Notes under the pieces: generated by a model | Told to the model about the DNA's origin: nothing | Seen by the model: only the letters and a program-made list of their open reading frames with translations | Database searches by the model: none | Position numbers and translations under genes: made by a program | Origin: Baffinella frigidus | Taxonomy: Eukaryota > Cryptophyceae > Cryptomonadales > Baffinellaceae | Direction of reading: 5' to 3' | Assembly: GCA_026770585.1 (NCBI GenBank) | Contig: MU646763.1 | Coordinates: forward strand, 307,059 to 323,170 | Length of the DNA: 16,112 nucleotides | Shown here: one piece after another, positions 1 to 7,520 of the stretch | Position numbering within the stretch: position 1 is the stretch's first letter | How the letters are laid out: each line of letters starts with the position of its first letter

Positions 1-40
1 GTTCCTTGACCATCTCAAAGTAGTCTGGGATCTTCAGCGC
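1..40 (-). CDS. Exon 8 (partial): bromodomain ZA loop
   Basis: After a GGGGGGCAG acceptor the exon reads ALKIPDYFEMVKE and leaves the window. IPDYFxxVKxPMDL is the classic bromodomain ZA-loop/helix A motif, and it joins in phase to VDPV of the upstream exon. The rest of the bromodomain, with its acetyl-lysine-contacting Asn, lies beyond base 1. Confidence 0.8.
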
Positions 41-3000
41 CTGCCCCCCGCGTTTTCGATTCAGGGTTTTGGGGTTTGGATTGTTTTGGGGGGGGGTTCG
101 GGTTTCGGGTTTCGGTTCCAGGGTGCAGAGTTTAGGCACCGCGCGCGCGCGTCAGCTGCCTCGTGATGCTCATGCCCCCACCCAATTGCCTTTATCACTG
201 CCGTTTGCCCCCAAGGAAGGCGCCTGATAGGGCAATTGGGACCAGGGGAAGTGGGGGCGGTGCATCGCGCTGCCGCAGGAAAGACACGCGGATGCGGCGC
301 CGGGGGTGGAGGGGGGGGTGGGGGGACGCACGACGGGGTCGACACGTTCGCAGAAAGGCCAGGCGTGTTTGTGCTTCCAGAGGCGCTTCATCACGCGCGA
401 CGCGCCTGCCTCCCATGACACGATCCTGCTTGCTCCTCCCCCGGTGGTAGAGAGAGATTCGCACTCGGAGGCGGCGTCGCCCGCTGCGGCGTCGCCCGCT
501 CCTCCGTCGCCCGCTTCGCTCCCCGCCGGCCTGCCGTCAGTCATCCCCGTCAGAGAGAGAGAGAGCGAGATAGAGAAGGGGGGGGGGGGGGGGGTTGAGA
601 GAGCGAGCGCGAGAGCGAGAGAGCGAAGGAGAGAGAGCGCGCGAGCGAGCGCGAGGGCGAGAGCGAGAGCGAGAGCAAGAGAGAAAGCGAGAGAGAGAAA
701 GAGCGAGAGAGCGACATCAAACATGCGGCATGAGGCATGAGGCAAGCGTCGAGCAGCGTTGAAGCAGCCGTCTCTGCAGCACGCGCAGCCGTGTTCAACA
801 TCCACAGCATGCGGCGCGGTCACGACTCTGGTGGACCACGCCAAGTCACAAGTGCCACTTTTATACGCAACGTTTCAAGCTACAAGTGTTTCGTAGTACA
901 CAAAAATATTATACCGCATGGCAACAGCTCAACTTCCCAAAACTTTTTGCGTGCTGGAGGCGAAAAGGACAACGTTTCGCGATGACCATGATATGGTCAT
1001 GTTAAGGGCCACGTGTTTTCGCCCCTTGATGTGAAAACACGTGGCCCTTCAGACTAGTTTCGCGAAATTGTAGAAAAAGAACCCAATTTTAAATATTTTA
1101 CACGAAATAAATATTCGAATTGGAAAGGACGTACACTGAATTTAAAAGAACGCAGCTCAGCCCTGTCCGTGTCCGGGTGCGGTTTCCCTGTGAGAATCAA
1201 CTCAACTCCTCAGATAGTGTAGTGAAATGTAATTCCCGTTTATGACTTGGCGTGGCTCTCGGCACTGAGGGCAGCCCGCGGCCCTGCGCGTGCCCCCCCC
1301 CCTCCTGCTCCGCACCATGTGTTGTGGCATCCGCACCGAAGCCAAGAGCGACCCAGCGCGAGACAACGTGGGAGACATGGCATGGCTGGTCGTCCGGACC
1401 TGTTCGCGGTGTTGGGAGAGGAGGAGGACATCGAGGAGGCAGACTGGAGCGAAGAAGCAGAATGACCTCCGTTCTTCCGCAGACGCTGGTCGCGTCTCTC
1501 GGCAGCCATCTGCGCCACGTACCCATCCACCTGCGGACACCACATCCTCGTCTCACTCTTTGACGGTCTAGAGTTTGGCATGTTGAGTGTAGGGTGTAGG
1601 GTGTAGGGTGTAGGGTGTAAGGTGTAGGGTGTAGGGTGTAGGGTGTAGGGTGAAGTATGTAGGGTGTAGGGTGTAGGGTGTAGGGTGTAGGGTGTAGGGT
1701 GTAGGGTGTAGGGTGTGGTGTGTAGGGTGCAAGGTGTGTGGTGTGTGGTGCAGGGGCGCACCTCCTCGGGAAGGACAATGTCCCACACCTCGCGATCCGC
1801 GTCGTTCGTCTTACTCACCTGCCAACACAATGACCATTAGTCTCACTCACCTGCCAAAAGAATGACCATTACTCACCTGCCAAAAGAATGACCATTATTA
1901 AATGGATTTTGGGAAATTTATGTTTGGGATTTAAAACAGGTGCACCCACCCCCCACCCGTCAGCCGACTGCCCCCCCCCCTAGGGTGGCAGTCAGGCGAC
2001 CGGCTGCTGTACCGCCTCTGTTCGGGAGGAGAGGAGAGGAGAGGAGGAGAGAGGGGGGCGGGGAGAAGAGAGGAGAGAACACCACCGTGCCCGCTGGGAT
2101 GGAGCGTCTTGGTGCGGGCAATCGAGTGTGGGGGAGGGTGACAGTGTGGCAGTATTTAAATGATTGCAGCATTTATAAGAAGATTGAAAGGCAAGTTTGA
2201 ATTGAAAGGCAAGAAGATTGAAAGGCAAGATTATGCAGAGCGCGGGGTTCCCGGGAATTGCGGAGGGGAGAGTGACCGTGTAGGCCGTCATGGTCACGCA
2301 TCGCGAGGCAGGGACGTTGAGCTCTCTTGCTTTCCCCTCCGGGACCAGCTTGTACCTGCCGGACAGAGGGGGGCCACTCGCTCAGCGAATGTGCCTCAGC
2401 ACCCGCGCCACTGGCTCACCACCCTCGCCCCCCGAGAGTCACTCCGTGCGACCACTCACCCCCGCGCCACTCACCCACACCCCTCACTCTCTTCCATTGC
2501 AACGCAACGTGTGCGGGAGGGGGCGGTCACTGATGAAATCGCAGAGGGTGGTAGGGGTGGTGAGAGGCGAGAGGGGAGGCGGCGTTGGGAGGGGCAGGGT
2601 TGGAGGACGTGTAGCGTGGGTAGGGTGCGGGTGGGAGGGGGGGGGTCGTGCAGCGGAGGGTGAGGGAGTGGGTGAGGGCGTGGAGAGGGTGCGGGGGGGA
2701 AGAGGGCATGCGTAAAAAAGGCGGGAGGAGTCTGAGGATGCAGTCCTGTGTAGGATGACCGTTCATCCCCAGAAGAGGAGGGGCGGGGAGGATGCCTGGG
2801 GCGGCCAGCGCGGAACGACGTGCCCGTGAACACGCCGGTTGGCTGCAGCGGCACCAGGTGGCACCAGTCCATGTCGATGATGTAGTGCAGCACATAGTAG
2901 TACCGCTCGGGATGCGCGGAGCGCGGGACAGTCACGACACGGTTGACCATGCTCTTCTCCTTGATCTGCTCGGGCGTCATATCGTCGTCGTACGGCAGGG

Positions 3001-6000
3001 GGCGCGGGAGATCGTCGAGGGGCTGGGTGACCTTGACCGGGGGGAGGCGGGTGGTGAGGCGCGAGCCAAGCTCCGCGGCCTGTCCCTCGCCTGCCGGGGG
3101 GTGTCGCCCGCGCGCGATGCGTTTTGCCATCATGTACGAGGGGTGGATGTCCTCGACGGACTGGGTGGGGAAGGTCCAGTGGCAGTAGGGCACGAAGCCC
3201 TGGGCGCGGCGCAGAGCCACCGTGCACGCCGAATGGTCGTTCCAATTCACGTCCGGCCCGGGAGGTTGGAGCAGAGTCCCCTTCCCCTTCTTCCGCTTCG
3301 ATCCCGCCTTGTCCGAAGAACGCTTCTTACCCCCTTTTTGCGCCGCCTTCGCAGGTGAGTGCGCCTTTTGCCCCGGCCCTGGCCCTGACCCCGGCTCCAG
3401 CCCCGCGCCCACCACCATCTTCACCTCCTCTTCCTCCGCCTTGGCGCGCGGCTGAGCAGCCCCCCCCCACGCGTCGCCCGCGCCCGCACCAGCATCATGT
3501 CCGTTGCCTGCGCCCTCCGCGCCCGCGCCGCCGCCCCCAGCATGCTCCCCGTAGTGCCCGTTGGCGTGCCCGCTCGGGCTCGGCGCGAGTACCGCGTTGT
3601 CCACGCTCGGCAGGGACGTGTTCGGCATGCTCGGGAGAGTGGTGGGCATGCTGTCCGTGGTGTGCAGGTTCGTGTACGCCTGCGTGACCTCCTGGCGAGA
3701 GACACCCTCTTGTCAGTGCTGCCTCCATGAGAGACACTCCCTTTGGTCTCCAGAGACACTCCCGGCCGTCAGTCCTGCCCCCACTCCCGACACTCCCGAC
3801 AGTCACCCATGAAAGGCCTTCCTCTCTCCCGCTCTTCCTCTCTACTTCTCTCTCGCTCTCTCGCTCTCTCGCTCTCTCTCAAAGGGGGCCAGTTCGAAGT
3901 AGCGGTCTCGGGTTGGGGTTCAGGGTGTATGGGAGGGGTCTGTGTTCAGGGCTTGGGGTACAGGGGTTCGACCGTGTCGAAATCTGGATCATGGTTGAGG
4001 GTTCCGGGTTTGAGGGTTCAGGTTCAGGGTATATGGTTTGGGATTTAGGTGGGGCTTACGTGTCAGGTTGTGAGGCGTAGGGTTTCAGATTTAGGGTTTG
4101 GGGGGTTAGGGATTAGGGGTCAGAGATCAGGTTTCAGGTTTTAGGTAATGGAGTTTGGGGCTGAGGGTTGGGGATCCGGGATCAGAGTTTGGAGTTTTGA
4201 ATACGACGATTGTGGTGTAGGGTTTCGGGAGGAGGGTTTGGGGTTGAGGGTTCTAGATCGCTGGCGTGTGCAGCTGTTTCATAGTATATTAGGGCTAGGG
4301 TTTAGAGTTTAGGGTTCAGATTTCAGGGCTTAGGGCCGTGGCCTTCTGAATTCAATTTAGGAATGAGGGATGAGGGTTTAGGGCTCAGGGTGAATGATTC
4401 AATATCTAGAGTTTGGGGTTCAGGGTTTAGGGTGTGGGATTGAGGGTTCAGGGAATTTGATTGATCAATTGTAGGTAAGGGCACTGGGTATGGGGATTAG
4501 AGTTCAGGGTTCCGGGTTTCGGGTGGCGCGTTGAGGGTTTGAGAGTTTCAGGTGAAGGGTTTGAGGCTCCGTGATTCGTGAGTAGTTCTTAGGACAGCTC
4601 GGGACCGCTCAGTTCTGAGAACAGCTCAGGACCGATACTCTGGGGTTGAGGGTCGAGTGTTGAGAGTTGAGAGTGAAGAGTGTTGAGGCTTCAGAGTGAT
4701 GCGTAGAGGAGCGTGGGGCAGCCACGGTCCACGTTCCGCTACGGGGGAGGGGTGGAGGGGGTGCGGCAGCGCATTCGGAGTGTGATGGCCGTCTCTGGAC
4801 GGGCCCGCCTCGGGCAAGAACAGAAGTGATGTATGTTGACTTAAGCGTGTTGAGAGGGAGGCGCACCTGCTGCTCGTCGATTATCTGTACATACTCCACC
4901 ATCTGCTTCTGGACCTGCAAAAGAGACACGCGCGTGACTGACTGCCAAGAGACACGCGTCTTGACTGCTGGAACGCTGCCGCGCCACTCTTCACGCATGC
5001 GGCGAGTCTTTCACGCAAGGGTTTCAGGCGCGCTGATCCTTGACGCACGCGGGCACGGCTGGGGCGTGGCACGCGCGCATGAGCGTGCGGGGGGGGGGTC
5101 CTAGCCAGAGCTGTCTCCAGCCAGCGGGGAGGGCTGGGAGCGGGCGAGAAGGGGGTCGATCGCACCTCAATGGAACGGAAGGCAACGCGGACAGGGAGGG
5201 TCTTGTTCGGCTCGAGGGGTTGCGCCCAGAGGCGGTCAGCCACGAACGGCAGCCCCCCTGCATCGAATGGCTCCAACTCCCCCGCGCAGCGCCACTCTCT
5301 CACCCGCTCTGTCCCGTCCTTGAGGATCTGCATCTGCACGAGACGGAACCCCCGGCTGGCGCCCCACTCCTGATCAACCACGATCGAAAACGCCCCGCGC
5401 GAATCGTCCCCCGCGCCCCCGGGCGTCGCGCTGCTGTCGCCGCCGCCGCCGCCCGCTACACCTCCCGCGGCCGCGCCCCCGCTCGCGGCCGCCGCCGTGC
5501 CCGCGCTCGCGCCCGCGCTGCCGACCGTGAATCGAACGCGCTTGTTGCGGATCCAGGTGGGGAGGGTGGAGCAGCCCCACCCGAGTGGTCCCTCGTCGAC
5601 CCTCCCGCGGTAGAGCGCCACGGCCCCCACTCGCACGAACCCAAACGTCTCGTAGAAGGCTACGGAGTTATCCGTGGCCTGCACGATAAGAAAGTCGTGC
5701 TTCCCGCCAGCCTCGAGCTGCTCGATGAGTAGGTTGACGAGGCGGGTCCCGCACCCGAGCCCCCCCAGTAGTGACAGCTCCGCGACGTTGGGGAAGATGA
5801 TCCCCTGCCGGGTAAGCCACCCCATCAGCATACTGGACTTCACCACGGTGGGCCATGCCCCCCCACACACTGGCGACCCGGCAGGGGCCCCACGCGCGTG
5901 TGCGTGTGAGTCGATGACCTCTTCTGCGCACATGCACTCTGCGAACATACGGGTGGTGGTGTCGCCGGTGCTCCCTCCACCGCTCCTGCCAAGCGATTCA

Positions 6001-6833
6001 GAGGAGCCGCGCACATCATTCCGCGGAGGAGGAAAAATAGAGGGGGTGGGCGGATGCGGGAGATGGTGGCAGGGGAGAACCTCGGCATCTGGGTTGCCGG
6101 AGCGGTCCTGGGCCTCGAGCTCCATCGAAAGGCTGTTGTCTTTGTCCCACTTGCGCTCCGTGAGGTCGTCCTCCGCCATCCCGCTCTCTGGCGCGTGCGA
6201 GTCCCACCGGAAGTTGCGCTGCCACACCGTGAAGGTCGTCGTCGTGATGAAGCCTTGGAGCCACCCTTCTGCCTGGCTGCGCACCTGGTAGCCTGCAGGG
6301 TCGAAGGGTTTAGGGGGTAGGGTAGAGTGGAGGGTGGAAGGTGTAGGGTAGGGTGAAGGGTTGAGGGGTTGAGGGGTGCCGATTTGGAGTTCAGGGATTA
6401 GGGATGTGGGTTTTGGGATTATCGATTTGGGATTAGGGTTTAGGGATATGGGATTAGGGACTAGGGACTAGGGACTAGAGAGTTTCGAGGTTAGGGATGG
6501 GGTTTCGGGGTAGGGCTCAGGGTTCTTGGATTCAGACTTCAGACCTGTGATCGGGTCGTCTGTGTCGAGGCGGTCCGCCATGTACTCGAGACCCAGTGGC
6601 TTTGTCTGGGTGCCGTCGGAGCACTTCTCCTTTGGCAGACCGAACCGCTCGATCCGGCGCGCAGCCGCTTCATTGCACAGGAGCAGCATCTCCGACAAGG
6701 ACCCCATCCACGTGTCACGATCATCAACTTTCACTACCACAGAACCCGCTAGGTCTCGGGCCGCCATCGGCACCTCCTCTAAACCATAACATGGCAGGTT
6801 AAGAGGAGGAAGGGTCTTCCGCTGGGACATCAT
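1..6833 (-). CDS. Putative GNAT acetyltransferase with a C-terminal bromodomain, multi-exon, 3' end outside window
   Basis: This gene was rebuilt from eight exons: 6833-6545, 6292-5166, 4914-4867, 3691 to about 2855, 1818-1762, 1530-1467, 405-332, and 40 to beyond base 1. The sequence shows GT..AG borders with matching phases: phase 1 at the first and sixth introns, phase 0 elsewhere, with the fourth uncertain. Order of parts: a conserved N-terminal region (residues 1-130), a GNAT-like core (about 265-320), a Gly/Ala-rich and then basic linker, and a bromodomain. GNAT enzymes move an acetyl group from acetyl-CoA to an amine, and bromodomains bind acetyl-lysine, so a nuclear chromatin or transcription role is inferred. 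It is not a GCN5/PCAF orthologue that I recognise: the GNAT core and its surroundings differ. ATG 6833 is the first Met of an open exon (a second ATG follows at once) and is preceded by a CT/GA-rich leader. The product is incomplete at the left edge, after the KIPDYFEMVKE bromodomain segment. Confidence 0.75.
41..331. repeat. Intron 7 of the bromodomain gene: G-rich tract and foldback hairpin
   Basis: This 291-bp intron (read on the minus strand) has a degenerate GGGTTT-type tract at 61-125 and a short (GC)n run near 140-150. It also holds an imperfect inverted repeat at about 164-267, with 10-bp perfect inner arms at 181-190 and 231-240. No gene is seen here. Confidence 0.65.
332..405 (-). 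CDS. Exon 7: bromodomain helix Z
   Basis: This encodes ASRVMKRLWKHKHAWPFCER followed by VDPV. The pattern HKxAWPFxxxVDPV is the helix Z and early ZA-loop signature of bromodomains, including the WPF shelf motif that lines the acetyl-lysine pocket. The acceptor is GAGGCAG|GC (phase 1) and the donor GTC|GTGCGT (phase 0). Confidence 0.8.
406..1466. other. Intron 6 of the bromodomain gene (1061 bp)
   Basis: It contains a GA/GC microsatellite (about 550-715) with a poly-G run, a unique-looking stretch, and an AT-richer island (about 850-1140). The island has a small palindrome at about 983-1000 and a 17-bp perfect hairpin (1004-1049). On the sense (minus) strand the microsatellite is pyrimidine-rich. 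No coding evidence beyond low-complexity open frames. Confidence 0.55.
1004..1049. repeat. Perfect 17-bp-arm hairpin
   Basis: Arms 1004-1020 and 1033-1049 are exact reverse complements around a 12-base loop, and each arm contains CACGTG. There is no T-tract typical of a bacterial terminator. It lies inside an intron. Confidence 0.85.
1467..1530 (-). CDS. Exon 6, 64 nt, charged helix before the bromodomain
   Basis: The acceptor is CCGCAG|GTGGAT and the donor GGAG|GTCATT (phase 1). It encodes VDGYVAQMAAERRDQRLRKN followed by Gly, a basic helix. The phase-1 end matches the phase-1 acceptor of the bromodomain exon at 405, giving KNGGASRVMKRLWKHK. The frame stays open past the donor, but into Ser/Pro-rich sequence. 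Confidence 0.6.
1580..1745. repeat. Tandem 7-bp telomere-like array (TGTAGGG)n
   Basis: More than 20 head-to-tail copies of a GGGTGTA unit with a few variants, in the 231-bp intron between exons 5 and 6 of the bromodomain gene. It is G-rich on the plus strand and so C-rich in the transcript. The long Tyr/Thr/His/Pro open frames across it on the minus strand are repeat artefacts. Confidence 0.9.
1762..1818 (-). CDS. Exon 5, 57 nt
   Basis: This encodes VSKTNDADREVWDIVLPEE between a TTGGCAG acceptor and a GAG|GTGCGC donor, phase 0 on both sides. Its first six bases, GTGAGT, also form a perfect donor. The acceptor is the innermost copy of a three-fold tandem splice-site repeat (1813-1896). Only this copy gives an open frame; the two outer copies reach stop codons within a few codons. 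Confidence 0.6.
1813..1896 (-). repeat. Three-copy 26-bp repeat, each copy an acceptor fused to a donor
   Basis: Copies at 1813-1838, 1845-1870 and 1871-1896. The last two are identical and directly abutting; the first differs in its middle at two or three bases and is separated by a 6-base spacer. On the minus strand each copy reads as a TTTTGGCAG-like acceptor directly followed by GTGAG, a strong donor. The copy at 1818 marks the start of exon 5. Confidence 0.85.
1897..2854. other. Intron 4 of the bromodomain gene (end uncertain)
   Basis: Low-complexity intron. It has AT-rich patches near 1895-1935 and 2150-2235. The second contains three copies of a roughly 15-bp ATTGAAAGGCAAG-type unit at about 2180-2228. 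The remainder is C-rich or G-rich tracts. If the preceding exon extends to about 2760 the intron is shorter. No gene recognised. Confidence 0.45.
2855..3691 (-). CDS. Exon 4: disordered basic linker and conserved YYYVLHYI/DWCHL region
   Basis: The acceptor TCTCGCCAG|GAG at 3691 is phase 0. The first 130 residues are Gly/Ala/Pro-rich, with an acidic AEEEEV patch and a basic cluster (GGKKRSSDKAGSKRKKGK) that looks like a nuclear localisation signal. A more ordered region follows, with GPDVNWNDHSACTVALRRAQ, a DDDMTPEQIKEKS stretch and HPERYYYVLHYIIDMDWCHL. The 3' end is uncertain. I placed it at a phase-0 CTG|GTGCCG because this matches the phase of the next exon. The frame stays open to about 2470, but that part is Pro/His low-complexity sequence. 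An alternative donor is ACG|GTCATC near 2760. Confidence 0.65.
3692..4866. repeat. Intron 3 of the bromodomain gene: degenerate telomere-like repeats
   Basis: Of this 1175-bp intron, about 3895-4600 is a heavily diverged GGGTTTAGGG/GGGTTCAGGG array, G-rich on the plus strand. A CT microsatellite lies at about 3830-3880. The 4600-4866 part is a mix of GAGTGTTGAG-type repeats and unique sequence. No exon could be supported. Confidence 0.65.
4867..4914 (-). CDS. Exon 3, 48-nt micro-exon (coiled-coil-like)
   Basis: This 16-codon exon (VQKQMVEYVQIIDEQQ) lies between a TTTTGCAG acceptor and a CAGCAG|GTGCGC donor, both phase 0. Joined to the next exon (EVTQAYTNLH) it makes one amphipathic helix, which supports the splice. 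It is too short to be picked up by ORF length alone. Confidence 0.75.
5166..6292 (-). CDS. Exon 2: conserved GWLQGF/FRWDS region plus GNAT core
   Basis: This 1127-nt exon stays open for 375 codons, the strongest coding signal in the window. Protein residues 106-128 run GWLQGF...FRWDS, an aromatic block I associate with acetyltransferase-like proteins of alveolates and stramenopiles. Residues 265-279 (AELSLLGGLGCGTRL) fit GNAT motif A, the acetyl-CoA pyrophosphate loop, though the usual Gln/Arg at its first position appears replaced by Gly. Residues 300-319 (VQATDNSVAFYETFGFVRVG) fit GNAT motif B, including the usual F-Y-E-x-x-G-F element. A Gly/Ala-rich insert follows, then a segment with GAFSIVVDQEWGASRGFRL. 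The acceptor is CTGCAG|GC (phase 1) and the donor GAG|GTGCGA (phase 0). A Pro-rich stretch around residues 165-190 looks like a disordered insert; I tested one candidate intron there and it broke the frame. Confidence 0.8.
6293..6544. repeat. Intron 1 of the bromodomain gene: GGGATTAGGG-type repeats
   Basis: A 252-bp intron made almost wholly of diverged GGGTTGAGG/GGGATTAGGG/GGGACTA words, including three GGGACTA units near 6457-6476. G-rich on the plus strand. Confidence 0.7.
6545..6833 (-). CDS. Exon 1 of the GNAT-bromodomain gene
   Basis: This 289-nt exon encodes 96 residues plus one base, starting at the tandem Met codons at 6833. The donor reads ACAG|GTCTGA. Joining in phase 1 to the next exon at 6292 gives an uninterrupted DPITGYQVRSQAEGW segment. 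The exon is Leu- and Arg-rich (ARRIERFGLPKEKC near the middle) and has no signal peptide or membrane segment. Its end continues into the conserved region of exon 2. I do not recognise a named domain. Confidence 0.75.
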
Positions 6834-7470
6834 CTTTTCTTCTCCCTCTGTCTCTCTCTCTCACACACAGCTGTCTCCCCCAGCACTACCCCCTCACAGA
6901 GGCCAGGGCGGCAGCCTCACGCAGCAGCAGCCAGCCCAGCTGCCGCTTTTCAGGGCCGTGCGGGGCCCTCCCCAGGCTAGGGCGGCAGCCTCAAGCAGAG
7001 CGGGCAGGCTGTGCCCAGATGCCGATTTCCGCGCGAGGTGCGTGATGCCCAGGCTGAGTCGCAACTGTGCCGGATCTGCAACACCGCGTCTGCCCCCCAA
7101 ATGCGCCCAACAGGGATCCCGCCGCAGCCCCTCTTCCTCTGTGGCCCCGACCTTGGTAGGTTGCGGGTTATGAACCCTCACCCTAAAAGTCAACTGTGCA
7201 AGGCTTTGGCGCAGAGAAGTTAACTTAAGGTTCTTCACTCTAAATCTGGAGGGGGCGGACGGAACGCCACGCTTCCCCCTGTCGCCTTTCTCCCCCAAAC
7301 CTGCCAGAGCCCCAGCCAAACGCACGTCTGAGAGAGCTGCAAACGTGAGCCGCGATACGCTCCGGGAGACAGCTGCGAGAGAGAACAAAGAGAGAGAGAA
7401 AGAGAGAGAGAGAAAGAGAGAGAGAGGGGGGGGGGAGGGAGAGAGAGCGAGAGAGGTGCGAGCGGCCGAG
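6834..7470. promoter_or_regulatory. Divergent intergenic region, mostly the left arm of a long inverted repeat
   Basis: This 637-bp spacer separates the ATG of the minus-strand GNAT-bromodomain gene from that of the plus-strand thioredoxin-like gene. It must hold both 5' leaders and probably both promoters. It includes a CT/CA tract (6838-6868) and a purine microsatellite (7376-7458). I see no convincing TATA box. Nearly all of it is repeated in inverted orientation at 9344-10063. Confidence 0.45.
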
Positions 7471-7520
7471 ATGCCGTTTCCTGTCGCAGGGGTGATCCTG
7501 GTGGGCCTGACCGCCCTGAA
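6893..7520 (+). repeat. Left arm of a long imperfect inverted repeat
   Basis: About 630 bp matching the reverse complement of 9284-10063. Landmarks shared by both arms: a GGGCGGCAGCCTCA motif present twice, GCAGATGCCGATTTCC-like blocks, TAGGTTGCGGGTTATGAACC, TTAACTTAAGGTTC, and the block from GTGCGAGCGGCCGAGATG to about 7520. The arm spans the start codon and first 16 or so codons of the thioredoxin-like gene. No clear target-site duplication. Confidence 0.85.

Noticed and set aside
550-844. Leu/Ser-Arg-rich open frames across 550-844
   Set aside because: Products of a GA/CT microsatellite. The same reading frame is meaningful only at 332-405, the bromodomain helix.
1004-1049. Bacterial rho-independent terminator
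   Set aside because: No T-tract after the stem, and it lies in an intron of a eukaryotic gene.
1240-1830. Long minus-strand open frames rich in Thr-Leu-His-Pro and Tyr
   Set aside because: They translate the 7-bp repeat array. Only the short complex segments at 1762-1818 and 1467-1530 show exon borders.
2160-2663. Plus-strand 167-residue open frame
   Set aside because: Low-complexity Arg/Gly/Pro composition, and it opens in a short tandem repeat; no domain.
5040-5732. Plus-strand 230-residue open frame
   Set aside because: Antisense of the GNAT exon. The minus strand has recognisable GNAT motifs and splice borders.
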